The notes under the pieces were generated by a model that saw nothing but the letters and a program-made list of their open reading frames with translations, was not told the DNA's origin and ran no database searches. Source: Rhizophagus irregularis (taxonomy: Eukaryota > Glomeromycota > Glomeromycetes > Glomerales > Glomeraceae). Taken from it: a DNA stretch of 64,000 nucleotides. The stretch covers positions 1,100,001 to 1,164,000 of the forward strand of contig NC_089451.1 of the NCBI RefSeq assembly GCF_026210795.1. The letters run 5' to 3'. The first letter of the stretch is position 1; each line of letters starts with the position of its first letter. Below are positions 1-11,910 of the stretch, piece by piece. The position numbers were made by a program, and so were the translations under genes.

Positions 1-2127
1 TAGGACGTTAAACAAACTATTAAATTGGAGCAGCCTAATTATAATGATCTAATCGTTTAAAATTGATATTTAGAGGTTTGATAAACAGAAACCTTGACAA
101 GAGCGACAAAAAAAAATGACCACTAAAATTGTCAATCAGACACATCACGTTACAGTCGTACGAACATTAGAATTTTCTCATATTTATTTTTATATTTAGT
201 ATTCTTTTATTTGGTATTTTTATATAAAAAAAATCCTTACAAAAATAAATATTTATAATTATGTATTTTTTTCTTCATGTGTATACTAATGTCATAAATA
301 TTTAAAAATGTGATATTTATCATGTAAAAATAAAGTTTGTGATACATTGTCTATTTTGAATATATTTTGGCTATATGACCTTAGCGGGTGAAAAATTACT
401 TTTTTTTGGTCTATTATTTTCAGTTTTGCTAAGTTTATACTTTTGAATAATCTGTACACCCGTTAAATTACATATAAGTTATGGAAAATAATTATTTAAA
501 TATTTTAATTTTAGATTATTCGCAGTTATTTAATGAAAGTTAGAGAGATTCTTCTTTTCGAATATTGTATAATTATATCTAAAATTAATTAAAGGCTGAT
601 GTAAATAAACAATTAAAAGAAAATAATAAAACAAAGAATGACATTAATATTCTGACGTGATTATTATATATTATTAGATGATTAAATTATATTATTCTAT
701 ATAATAGTCTAATAGCGGCACGTACTGAATAATTATTATAGAATACAAATATTTAAATACTTATGATTTCATTCATATTTTAAAATCTTACAGTTGGAAT
801 TATATGATTTACTCACATTAAAAATAAGTAAAATAAGATACGTTATACATTAAGTTAGATTTTACAATTTAATAGTCCAAGATTAGTTTATATCTTTAGC
901 CTATTTATGGCACCAAAATATATTACTAGAAAATGGAAACTGTTAAAATCTGTCACAACTAAAGGACTAACAGTTATGCACATGACTTAGTTCAACAAAA
1001 AATGCTAAAGAAAATTATGGTTAACCTTTTTAGTAATAGTAATAGTAGTAATACTGGTCATGACGAAATAGCAAATAAAATTTTTAACAAGTCTATTACA
1101 ATTATATAAAAATGCGGTACATATAAGTTACAGTAGTAAATTTAATCAATTTTTCAACCATCATATTAAGATAACTACACATTTTTTCCTGATGATTATG
1201 TAAAATTCGGAATGTTGAGTGATTATATTTATCGATAATCTCTTCCATTTTATTTAATAAATGTAATAACATCATGATTCTTTTAATAATTCATGGATAA
1301 ATTCGGTAGTAATTATTCAAATTATGTAACGTCTCAAATATGTATATTTCTATTATTAAACTAATCAATGATTTATATTCCTAGGAAATGAAAAAAAATT
1401 TATGTAAGAATTAGTATAAGATTTTTATATACTCGCGTTCGTGTAAGAACTCTTTAATTACCTAACCGAATTCTATCACCTGCAAGGACGATTTTAACTT
1501 GCGCCCGGGGTCTAGGTTAAGCTTCCTCCCCCTGCAAACATGCTAATTAATTAATCTCTTTAAATAAACAAATGATATTAAGAGAGTAATGTAAGATAAA
1601 AAAAAATTCTGGAATATTGGTTAATAATATTTGTGTAATTAATCAATTGATTCTTATTGAAAAAAATGCAAGTTCTTAATAATGTTTGCTTGATCAAAAA
1701 ACTTTTAAGTAAAATATTTATAAAAGTTTATCAAGTTCGTGTATATAATTTTAAAATAGTTTGAAAGCCTTTTGGTGATTTTTATAATTTAAATTATATA
1801 AGCCAGGACATTATTGTAAATCCTTTGCTGAAGAGGAGCGGTAAAATATTATACTCATATGTTGTACGCGATCACATGAAATTTTGCATCACTATTATAT
1901 GTAATTAATTTTCAAATTTTCCATAGATCAGATGACTGATTAACGTATTGATGTTAATTCATCTTTTTTTAAATATAAATCAAAGGTCATATAACATGCA
2001 AATTGTCCAAATTAGTATTATGTCATTGTACAAATATTAAATATTTTCGCTTCTTTTTTTGTTCATATTTTCTATTATTTTTACATATATTTGATATAAT
2101 TCTTCAAATAACTCATTAGTCATTAGA
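1..2127. other. AT-rich stretch without a recognisable gene
   Basis: No open frame, RNA gene or terminal-repeat element could be supported on either strand. The only compositional break is a short GC-richer patch near 1485-1540. Confidence 0.6.
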
Positions 2128-3333
2128 ATGGAAAGAATTTAAACTCAGTGATTATGTAATTGATCAAATAAAAGATTCTGACTGGATATAACTGAAGAAC
2201 AAGGATCGTTAATAGATGAACTAATATCAAATGAAGAATTAAAAGCCTATTATATAAGGTAATGGCTTATGAGAAATTATAGTTTGCTTATAAATTGTTT
2301 TCAACAAAATTATAAAAAATTAGACTAGTGGAAATCATGAGGTTGATATGAATTACTAATCCGAAAAGCATAATTAAAAGCTAAAAATAGGTATCAAACG
2401 ATAGAGTGGATTGAATATTATAAATTGTAAATTTGAAAATGTTGAATATTTGGCAGTAGTACGATTTGAAACTGTTTTAAAGCAATTTGGAAAGATGAAC
2501 CTATTTTGGGATGGTATTATAACAATAATCAATAGGAAAGAATTAGTAGTGAAACCAAATTTTGCTCTAGAATGTTTATATAACTCAAAGCATCACGGCT
2601 CAATTTTTTAATGAGACAAGATATTTTTTCATTGATTTATTATTATTAATATTGGTCTTTATAAATGTTAGCTTAGCAATTGATTTTCTTTTAAGGTTGA
2701 ATCAAATAATTTAGCATGTGAAACTTATTTGAATTGGTAGTTCATTATTTTTGCATTATTAAAGATCCAGTAATCAAATAATTTTATAATGGTAAGAACT
2801 AAGGTATATTTAATTAATAATTTTATTTACAGACTTGGAAACGAAAGTTGCGAAGTCTGCAGGGTATTGCAAATGGTCTTAAAAATATTCAAAATTGTGG
2901 ATTAGTTCATCATGATTTCATAATGGAAATATATTAAGCGATTTTGATGAAAATGCTTATAATACCGATTTGGAATTATGTCAATCAGCCAATGTAAAGA
3001 CTTCTTAAGATAGTAATAAAAAGTATAGAGAGTGTTACCTTGCACAGCACCTGAAGAGGAAATTAATATGCCTCAAGTAAGTGATATTTATGGATTTGGA
3101 ATTATTGCATATGAAATTTGTACAGGAATCATGATATGGCACATGGTGAACTCTTGTCCATAAAAAATTTTTGTCAAGGATTAGTAAGAGTAACATCAAT
3201 TATGAAATTCCTCAATTTAATTGGCTTGCATATATTTCCTGAGTATAAAAATGAAATAAAAAAGCAATTTATAAAAACAATTGAAATTAATAAAAAACTA
3301 TCATCACTTCTTTTGATTGTGCGATATAGGTGA
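2128..3333 (+). pseudogene. Dead TKL-type kinase copy
   Basis: This is a degraded copy of the kinase family seen intact at K1-K7. From an ATG at 2128 the reading resembles the family start (E-F-K-L-S-D-x-V-I-x-Q-I-K), but stops and indels follow at once. Recognisable blocks are the EWIEY stretch near 2405, the kinase N-lobe near 2440-2600, the catalytic-loop region V-H-H-D-F near 2908, and the alphaF region (SDIYGFGIIAYE) near 3080-3117. The lysine loop and the DLG motif are scrambled. Short open frames at 2411-2611 and 3118-3333 are fragments of this copy, not separate genes. No conserved kinase-type upstream block is visible before it. I infer an old duplicate under no constraint. Confidence 0.85.
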
Positions 3334-4584
3334 ACCACGTCAAAATGTCAATCAACACCTGACGTCCTGACGTCGACGCGCGTTAGTTATCAACTGACGC
3401 AAATCGATATTTATGTCATGTGATAAGGATTTTAAGTTTAGAAAAAATTTTAAACTCAAGGCCTGAGGCATATTATAAAATCTTTATTGCTAATTGATCT
3501 ATCAACTAGTAATAAACTGAATTTCACTTTGAAGCTTCCAATGATGATAATTCTCTTTTACTGAAGTAAACTACCATTCTTTTTTTTACAATTAGTTTAA
3601 ATTTAAACTCGCCAATAGAAGGATTTTCAGGATTAGATATGCTAGATACTGTATTTTTCGTTAATTATTTGAAGATCTTAACCTATCATATGCACTAATA
3701 TTACATTTGGTACAAAATAACAATTGAAAATTTTTGACTAAAGTCTGAATTATGACCATAATTTTTGTCTTTAAGATTCACATATCTTTTTTGTTGGATC
3801 AAATCTACTGGAGTAAAAATAAGTTTTTCTGTTTTTTTGGACTTTCTATTTTATTAATACAGCTACAAGCCGAATATGTATTATCACAATGAAAGCAAAA
3901 GCACAACTATAGCAAACGCTTTGCGAGTAATTTCGTGAACTTATTAAAACTTCATCCATTATTTTTATTATTTGCGTAAAAATCTGTTATGATGAAGGCT
4001 TCACAACGTAATGAATATGACTAATATGTCGTTGAATGACTAAAAGAAATAGGTTGTAGTCGGTTATTATGGACCTTAGTTGTTAATAAATCAACATAAT
4101 TACATCTGGAATTAAATTAACATTTTCTTTTAAGTATGATTTTTGAAAATATGAAATGATTCAAGTCAACTAACGATGTTGGCCAACATTTATTAATGAA
4201 CTTTTTTTTTATTTTTGGGATTCACTCTGATATGTTTCTTTCCAAGATATATATAAGACTACAAAATCAAATATGTAATCTCCAATGTTAGATATCTCCT
4301 ATGATTATCATGTTATAACTTATAATGTTAAACTTGAAAGTCAATATATATACAGTATATATATATAAAATGTAATCTATTTACATTGTTATGATTTTAT
4401 AACATACATATAATTCATTTTGTTTAATTTATAAAAACTTTATTTAAAAGATTCAAATAATAATAAATATATTCCGATAAGATATACAAATTGTAGTGAT
4501 AAAGAAAATAAATAGTAAATAATAGATAAAATAAAGAAATTTATATTCTGAATATTTGTAAATTTCCTTCCTTTTCTTTTTTCT
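3334..4584. other. Intergenic, including the 3' flank of K1
   Basis: No gene was found. A GC-rich patch with CCTGACGTCCTGACGTC lies near 3358-3385. From about 4440 upward the sequence is the transcribed 3' flank of K1 and matches, in reverse complement, the 3' flanks after K2 (about 19020-19200) and K3 (about 26560-26720). An AT dinucleotide-rich patch lies near 4345-4370. Confidence 0.55.
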
Positions 4585-6306
4585 TTAGTTGTTTTCATCT
4601 ATAAGAACGAATTATTAAAGTAATTGTTAATATTATTATTAGTAAAATTAATCATGTAGAAGCAAGTTAATGTAAATAAGTACCTAGGTTGAGTTTAGTG
4701 AAATCTATTGCTTCTATGGATTCTAAAATATAAAAAAATAATTGTACATTAAAAGTATTTCATTGAATACTTTTGTAAAATGAGCTAAATTCATTAATTA
4801 CCTGAATATTCTCCAAATGAATTATCATCATCTTTATTATCAATAGCATTTTTTGGTTCTGGAAGATCTTTAAAGTCTAAAAGCCTACTTGTATAAACTG
4901 CTTGAGGATTTGTAGTATATGAAAGAGTAGTACCATTATATGGTAATGAAGTAGGAGTAAACTTTTCATTAATTCTTTCCGCTTCTTCAACTTGCTTTTT
5001 GATTTCACTATCATCATCATCATTGCTATCAACTAATTTATTATATAAATTGTAATATAATAAATCATATAATTCTCGTGCTTTAGGTCGTTTTAAAGGA
5101 TCAGCATCCCAACATTGCTTAATTATGTCCAAAATTAGTTGAGGAATTTTATAATTGGATTTTGGCCTATGCCCTCGACAAATGCTAATGGCTAAGATTT
5201 TATCATGAGCAATATCATGATAAGGAGGAAGTCCTGTACAGACTTCATATGCAATAATTCCAAATGCATAAATATCACTTTCTTGAATATATTCTCCTCC
5301 TCTCAAAACTTCAGGCGCTACATAAGGTAATACTCCATAAATTTTTTTTTCATATTCATTTTGAGAAGATTTTATATTTGCTGGTTGGCATAATCCTAAA
5401 TCAGTAATAAAAGTCCAATTATCATCTTTTAACATATTACCACAATGAAAATCATGATGAATTAATCCTTTTTCATGAATAGATTTGAGGCCATTTGCAA
5501 TATTTTGTAAAATATTTAACTTATCTACCCACTTTATTGAATTAAAACTATTATTTAAATATTGTCTTAAACTACCATCTTTTGCATATTCTATTACCAT
5601 CATAAAATTATTAGATTCTGGATCTCTAGTAATACCATAACATCTAGTTACATAACCAATAATCTTAGTATGTGATTCAATCTAAAAAAGATTCAAAATA
5701 ATAAATATTAGTAAGTTTAACATTTATAATGGAACAATAGTTTTGAAAATGATATACAAATAAGTAACCTACTTCTCTTAAAAATTCGGATGTAATATCC
5801 TGAGAATTGTGTAAACATTTTAAAGCAACCGGAAAATTTTCATATTTTATATTCCATTCTTTACTTCTCTCCCATTGATTATTTTTAGAATCCCATTTTT
5901 CTATATATCCATCTTTCCAAATTGCTTTATAAATAGTTCCAAATCCTCCTTTGGCCAAATATTCAACATCTTCAAATCTATCATATTCAATCCACTCTAA
6001 AATTTCGTTTTGTATTTCTGCTTTAAGTTGTGTTTTTTGAATAAGCTTATCAACTTCATCATTTCCACTAGTCCAATTTTTGAAATTTTGTTGAAAATGC
6101 TTAGCATTACATGACTTACACCAATTACTACCAGTATTAAGTTGCTTACATTCTTTGCATAAACCATTCTTTTTATAACGCTCTTTTAATTCTTCATTTA
6201 ATATTAGTTTATCAATTAACAATTTTTGTTCATCTGTTAAATAGTAATATCTACCAAAATCTTTTATTTGTTCAATTACATCATCACTGAGCTTAAATTC
6301 TTCCAT
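4585..6306 (-). CDS. K1, zinc-ribbon TKL-type protein kinase, 4 exons
   Basis: Predicted non-RD protein kinase of about 488 residues. My splicing gives exons 6306-5773, 5681-4802, 4722-4684 and 4598-4585, with phases that agree and GT..AG ends throughout. The order of domains is a short helical N-terminus, a C-x2-C...C-x2-C zinc ribbon (about residues 50-65), a linker ending E-W-I-E-Y, then the kinase domain. Visible kinase motifs are the glycine loop KGGFG, the beta3 lysine in VALK, the alphaC glutamate in FLRE, HHDFHCGN (Asp and Asn kept, Arg of HRD replaced by His), DLG in place of DFG, APE and SDIYAFG. The tail carries the family block NPQAVYTSRLL. All catalytic residues are present, so activity is plausible. 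The substrate is unknown. It is closest to K2 and K3. A conserved upstream block precedes the ATG. Confidence 0.88.
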
Positions 6307-6478
6307 GTTGCTTTATGTGTTAAACAGAGTAAAAAGATTTTTTTTTTTTAAAAAAAAAGGGGGCAACCTCATATTACGTATTACAGTTGCACAACAGTGA
6401 TCGACAAATCATATTTTAATTTGGGTCAAACAAAGGTGTTAAAAAATCAGCTGATGATCACAAAGTCACGAATAAATC
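6307..6478 (-). promoter_or_regulatory. Conserved kinase upstream block of K1
   Basis: In reverse complement this region matches the blocks upstream of K2, K3, K6 and K7. It has a CAGCTG palindrome (6448-6453) next to GATCA, a GATCACTGTTGTGCAACTGTAA core, a T-run/A-run step and a TTTACTCTGTTTAA element close to the start codon. Conservation in non-coding DNA suggests a promoter/5'UTR. The bound factor is unknown. Confidence 0.65.
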
Positions 6479-7423
6479 TTGATAAAAAATTCTTTTTTTA
6501 TAGATTCTGAAAGAAATTTAGGAATACAGACATCTAGTTTCAAGATTAATATTTTATTATCATTTGTTATTACCATTATATTGTACAAATTATTGCTATA
6601 CATAGACTTGAAGCAACTAACAGCAATTGTGTAACATATTTATAAAAATAATTTCCTTAGGCAGTTTACATGAATAAACTTTTAGACTTTTAAAAATCTT
6701 TTGGTGGTCACGAATATTATTGTTAAATAATGATGATAATTCATTTGAAGAATATTCAGTTAATTTTGGTGTAAACAAATTGATTAATAATTATCTTTTA
6801 TAGGATTCATCAAAATAGATTTTATCAAATAAATATCGGTTCTAAAGGGGATAATCTTTAATTATAATGATTCATTTACTATATAAATAATTAATTAATT
6901 TATATTTTGTCATTTATGTTTAAATAGACCAAAGCAAGTAAATATGATAGTTGGAAAATATTTTTTGCAATTTTGTAGTAATTGCATCTTATCTATTTAC
7001 TAGCTTCGCACTGGGATCAATAAACTTATTTCCAGAATATTATTTGTGTGCACAATTATATGGTTTAAGATTCTTTAAATTTATTAAATTATCGACAAGA
7101 GAAATTTCTTTCTGACGATCTTTCATCCAAAATTATACAAGAAAGTTTTTTTCAAAAAAAATTATTAATAAACGATATATAAATAAGAAACATAAAAAAA
7201 ATATAGTCATTTCCATCAAGAAATGAGTTTAGCACAGACTTTCTTAAGGAAGTTCGAAAATTTTTAATAACTAGTTTTCGAGGAATAATAAAATACGCAA
7301 AAAGAAACTATGAAGTAAAAATAGATGATATATATCCAAACGTCAAAACCAACCGGCTTTTTTCAAAGATATAATTTCTTCCAGTGAAATTATATGATAG
7401 TAATGTAAAAAGAATTGGGTCTT
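6479..7423. other. Intergenic, no gene seen
   Basis: AT-rich sequence without a supported gene. Near 6997-7022 a reverse-strand string CCCAGTGCGAAGC followed by TAGT resembles half of a Helitron 3' hairpin, but the second stem arm is missing. Confidence 0.5.
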
Positions 7424-8600
7424 TTAATGAAAAACTGACTTCGACGATGGCTGCAGAACTGCGGGACTGCGGGAAGCGTAGCAAAAGAAAAAAAAATGGC
7501 TGAAATTAGAATGAATTAAAAATTCGTCTTTAAACAAAGAAATTAATATGGTGAAACAGAAACTAGAACAAGAAAGGAAAGAGGGAGCAGATCGGCAGGT
7601 ACAAAAGAGAAAAGAAAAATCCACGTGATCAAAAGATGAACAAACCAGTAGAAATTCCACTCTCGACCACGGGGATTATTGTTCAGCACACGTGAAATGT
7701 TCTTGTACGATATTCCAGAGAAATATTTGGAATCAGCGATTCACCAACTCAGGATTTTAAGTAAAGTTAGCTTGAAAACAAAGAAAAATATCGACAGTAA
7801 AAATTCAAATTAATTTGACAGATGAACTTGAGGAAGTGTTTAGGAAAAGTATAAATCTAACGATAGGATCTAACGAAAAAAGACAAAAAATGTCTTAATA
7901 TAAGATGGTTCCCCAGGGAGCTTAAAAGTAGTAACAGATATTAAACAACTTTGTAAATGGAAAGCGTATAATTATTTAAATGACGTATATAAATATGGTT
8001 ACACATTTACTGTAGTTTTGGAAAAATGAATTTGAAAATGAACAGCAAAGAAAGGAAGCATAGATAAATCAATTGAATTAAAGGGCTTGAAAAAGCATGG
8101 AAAATCTACGGAAAAGAAATGAGAAAATTTAAATAAAAAAACGAAACATAACGTGGATTAATCCTGTTTTAAAAACAGCTAAAGTGGATACTACATCAAT
8201 TCCAGAGTACGATAAAGAAAGAATTAACAAGGTTGATGAAATTGTTTAATGGTAAAAAAATTTAGACGAATGTTTCTTTGGAATTAGTACCGGAACACAT
8301 CGCAATTTCAAAATTGATAAATAATTACACTAGGGAGCCCAATCAACCATCAATGATTCCAATTGTAGATTCCGATATTGGTAATAAAAAGATTGAGTTG
8401 ACAGAAGTCTTTCTTTACAACGAAATAAATGAGACTAAATGACTTTCCACAGATAAAAGAAGAAAAGAAGACAAAGCCACTGTGGAGGTCAAAGAAGGTA
8501 AAAAACGGTCTTTAGAAGAAAATGACGAAGAGACTCAAGATAAAATTTCTGAGAGATTTTTAGATAAAAAAGGAAGTAGTTCTATTTAGGATAAGTTTAG
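7424..8600 (+). pseudogene. Relic of a dispersed ORF family (possible LINE ORF1-like)
   Basis: The region is richer in GC than its surroundings and reads as broken coding sequence on the plus strand, with stops and frameshifts every 20-60 codons. Recognisable pieces are a lysine/glutamate-rich stretch (7500-7620), an M-F-L-Y-D-I-P-E-K segment near 7700, K-I-Q-I-N-L-T-D-E-L near 7805, and D-I-K-Q-L-C-K-W-K near 7938. The FLYDI and I-K/Q-I-N/K-L segments recur in the same order in the relic at 20023-21480 (minus), so both come from one repeated family. I recall similar proteins as abundant repeats in Rhizophagus, possibly a non-LTR ORF1, but cannot confirm this. An open frame on the opposite strand is an antisense shadow. 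Confidence 0.55.
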
Positions 8601-9831
8601 AGTAAAAGATAAAATATAGAATAGTATAATTTGTTTTTTTTTAGTTAGGGTCCGATTAGTATAGTACATTTGAGAATAGATCGAGGTCAATTAGCTACTA
8701 CATATCCTGGGGGGACGAAAAGATATATAGGGTATGGGGTAAGGAGGGAGGACTTAGGTCCAAATTCAATGTGTACTGTATGTAATTTTATGTTCTTTAT
8801 CATATAATTAAATAAAGTATTACGTTTACCCTAAAAAAATTTGATTAAATTATCTACCATAACATTCGGAATAAGGATTTATGAAATTTATTAAAAAACG
8901 TGACATTTATTCTATTTGAAACCACTAAAAGATTTGTTGACCGTTGTTGTTTAAAAGAGGAAAAGGCTTCTGTTAAAAAAGGAAAGGTTCTGATTAAAAA
9001 AGGGAAGGGTAAAATTTACAGCAGTGAATCAATGCCAAAATGGGTAGTGGGATTCCAAAAAAGGAAACCAGTCTTAGAAAAATTTTATGTTAACGTTATG
9101 TTAACGTTAACATTAACGTTACATTTCATATCGAAATGAAATGAATTACTAACATTAACCCACGCCCACCCACCATCCGCAGGACCAAAAGAGCATTTAT
9201 ATCATTTTTTTGTTGTCAAAAAAATTGTGGGATAAAGATAAAGAAGTCTCAAGGTTAACACTGGCTATTTTTGGAAAACTATATTAAATAATTTTACTGG
9301 ATGTGACGGATCGGCTGGTATAGTAACCTTTTTCTTTTTAGACTTTTTTAGCTATATTTTTTTTTCCTGATTACTAATCCCCAGCCAAGTTATTTTTAGA
9401 AAATTTTTTTTTCCTTTCTTAAGTTCGGTCAGGGTGCATGAGTGATACCGGAAAAATGTGGGTTCACAGCATACCGCAGCAAATCAGTAGGTATGATAAT
9501 CTTTTTTTGACGATTTTTTATTTTTTTTTTATTTTTAATTTTGATCAGAGACCATAGATAGTACCAAAACAATCTGTATAAATGCATTGTGGCAGATCAG
9601 TGGATACTAGAATTTCTTTACTAATGATTTAATTTATTATTAAAAAAAAATTTATATTATAGTATTTAATTAAATAGAACAATACTATTGTATTGTAAAT
9701 ATAGAATAAAAAAAAAATAAAATTGCTTTATTGCGAATTATTATTGTGTAAATTTTTTATAAATTTGAAAAAAAGAAAGCGGTAGTTTTCAAGTTTATCA
9801 TTGCAAAAAAAAAAAAAGAAATTTAATAAAA
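8601..9831. other. Probable 3' part of the relic, then intergenic
   Basis: From 8640 to 8790 the sequence is unusually G-rich (CCTGGGGGGAC and GGTATGGGGTAAGGAGGG), and an AATAAA-like signal follows near 8811. This could be the 3'UTR of the dispersed repeat. The rest to 9831 has no supported gene. An open frame of about 79 residues at 8900-9139 ends inside a GTTAAC repeat and has no family resemblance, so I do not call it. Confidence 0.4.
9087..9123. repeat. GTTAACGTTA palindromic repeat
   Basis: Several overlapping GTTAAC / TTAACGTTAA palindromes occur back to back, and the cluster can fold on itself. The same GTTAACGTTA string recurs inside the MITE near 31140 and 31230 and near 23150. Confidence 0.6.
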
Positions 9832-11137
9832 ATGCCTTCCTCAGTTACAGTTTACTTTGCTATCAGTGGTGATTTTTTTGGTAGTATTTTATAATCTTTT
9901 TAAATAATATTAATAGGAATTTTTGACATGTCATGTAAATATCATATTTAATAACATATATATTAATAAGTCTATTAACAAGTATAATATTTAATATTAA
10001 TATTGTAACTAATATAAAAGGATAATTGTCATATATTACAAAATTATTATTTTTTTACATTTCATTGTAATATGATATTTTAATATATATTAAATTATAA
10101 TAGCAATTATATTGTCAATTATTACAAAATATACATTATAGGATTATTATATGGTAGTGAAAAAAATAGGCACTGATAGCTAAGTATGTCAAATTAAATC
10201 AAAAGGCAAGATGGAGGATTCATCAATGGTCTAGCAAGCTATACATTTGAGCCAGGAAAAACTAAAATTTTTCATTATGGTTATTATAAAAAGCAAGTAT
10301 CTCTGTTTTTGTATGATTTACAAATTGCAGCACTATTATGTGGTAAATGCGTCTTTAATCGTGGAATTATGTATGTAAGTGTTGAATACCCCATAATAAT
10401 TATAAAATGTTTTTATTATAAATTGTAAATAAAAAAAGAAAAATTTAAATTAAAATAAATATTAATTTGTTTTATTATAGTTATTAGTTTCTGCAGCCTT
10501 CAAATTACCTCAAACTGGAAATTATGATGATAATTTGCTTCCATATGGGCCTTATGCATCTTTTGTTGGAAAAATTTACGAAGCTGTTGTACAACATGAG
10601 AATGACTGCAAGTTTGGGGTTAATTTATTAGAATACAACAACTTTAGCTTTGGCAATAAGGAAAGGATGGATTTCAAAATACAGGTCGTCTATGAAGCTG
10701 GACCCAATTCACGCTTTAAAAAGATCATTGCACCAAAACTAAATGTTGAAAAACTAGTGTATATTTCTGGATTTTTTGATTTAAATGAAAATGAGCTTCC
10801 ATTTGTTGAAGCGAAAAAAATTGATTTATTAGATGATTACTCTAATAATTTGTCTCAAAACCAGTCAAATATTAATGTCCATTCAACTTTTTCACGTGCC
10901 AACAAGTTTAGAAGTAATAAACATATAGTCCAGCCACTTGTTTAGGAAATGAAGGCTTCAAGTAATACCGAGATCACAAATAATGATGAACAAATGCAGG
11001 ATGTTGTTATCAAAAAAGAAGATTTATCTTTACAGCGATTAAAAAAGGCTGCTAAAAAAACTAATGTTAGAACTAGATCACAGAAAGAAAAGCAGAAAGA
11101 TGATATAATTTTAACAGAATCAGAAGAAAATGCATGA
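9832..11137 (+). pseudogene. RPA1-like OB-fold gene, broken by a MITE
   Basis: The ATG at 9832 opens a frame (MPSSVTV) that is interrupted after 22 bases by the MITE at 9855-10184. Joining the TA flanks continues it as YVKLNQKARW. One frameshift follows. The frame then runs from about 10212 (GGFINGLASYTFEPGKTKIF) to 10374, has a GTAAGT..TATAG intron 10375-10480, and continues from 10481 (LLVSAAFKLPQTGNYDDN). An in-frame TAG at 10943-10945 is followed without frame change by a basic tail to the TGA at 11135-11137 (RLKKAAKKTNVRTRSQKEK). The body (G-K-I-Y-E-A-V, then K-L-V-Y-I-S-G-F-F) looks like an RPA1-type single-strand-DNA-binding OB fold. I infer this from pattern, so the family name is moderate confidence. 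Three separate lesions make a working product unlikely. Confidence 0.6.
9855..10184. mobile_element. Mariner-like MITE, 330 bp, TA target duplication
   Basis: The ends are CTTTGCTATCAGTG at the left and CACTGATAGCTAAG at the right, near-perfect inverted repeats whose similarity extends into a run of Ts. TA flanks both sides (9853-9854 and 10185-10186). There is no internal coding potential. The element lies 22 bp after the start codon of the RPA-like gene. Confidence 0.85.
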
Positions 11138-11387
11138 TATTTCAATGATTTATACGCAATAGTATTTTCTTTATTTTCATAAAACATCTGTTGTTTGTTT
11201 AGTTATGGTAATTATAATTAGGAATTATATAATACTATAGTTTAACACCCATTCTACCTAAAATAATTTTTTATTAATTAAGTATACAGTATATAAAATA
11301 AAAATATATTTGTTTCGTAATAAAATTAATATTAGCTTTTATTCATTGTTAATTAAAAACTAAATAAAAAAATTGATGATTGGCGAA

Positions 11388-11613
11388 TTATCGTGACAAT
11401 AGATCGGAATAGTGAAATTTTTGCACGATATTTTTTTTTTTTGTGACAATAGATCGGAATAATAAAATTTTTGCATGATAAAAAAAAATATTTTTTTTTC
11501 GTGATAATAGATCGGAATAGTGAAAATTTTTTGCATGATAAAAAAATTTTTTTTTGACAATAGATCGAAATAATGAAAATTTTTGCACGATAAAAAAATA
11601 TTTTTGACAATAG
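11388..11613. repeat. Minisatellite, about 51-58 bp unit, 4.3 copies
   Basis: Copies start at 11394, 11445, 11503, 11556 and (partial) 11606. Each has GACAATAGATCGGAATA, a short AT segment with TTTTTGCA(C/T)GATA, and a poly-A/poly-T block of variable length. Three overlapping minus-strand open frames over this block are by-products of the repeat. The array directly abuts the surviving PIF1-like coding fragment. Confidence 0.9.
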
Positions 11614-11910
11614 ATTTTTAGATTCAATTATAATGGGCAACCTGCTTCAAGGTATCAATTTCCTATTCAAGATGCCTATGTATTGACAGTTCACAAAACA
11701 CAATCTTTAACATTACCAGATATTACAATATCATTAGACTCACAGATGTTTGCACCTGGCCAGTCTTATGTTGCTATCAGCCGTGCAAAAACATGGGATT
11801 CCTTAACAATAACTGCACTTGATTTTGATTCAATAAAAACAGATGAACAAGTTATAGTAGAATATCAACAATTGCAACATAAATATAATAAATTGTTATC
11901 ATCTTTTTGA
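11614..11910 (+). pseudogene. PIF1-like helicase C-terminal fragment
   Basis: An open frame of about 98 residues encodes the last part of a PIF1-family DNA helicase. It has R-Y-Q-F-P-I-Q-D-A-Y, then LTVHKTQSLTLP (helicase motif V region) and FAPGQSYVAISRAKTWDSL (motif VI, with SRA-K in the arginine-finger region). It ends at a natural stop. Everything upstream, including the Walker A and B ATPase motifs, is missing, and the frame begins at the edge of the minisatellite. This is therefore a decapitated copy. The neighbouring RPA-like relic may be unrelated or part of the same old insertion. I cannot tell which. Confidence 0.75.

Noticed and set aside
6997-7022. Reverse-strand Helitron 3' end
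   Set aside because: CCCAGTGCGAAGC lacks the second stem arm before TAGT; too weak to call.
11353-11640. Three overlapping minus-strand open frames
   Set aside because: They run over the 51-58 bp minisatellite and show repeated Phe/Ile/Tyr/Lys-rich peptides with no domain.
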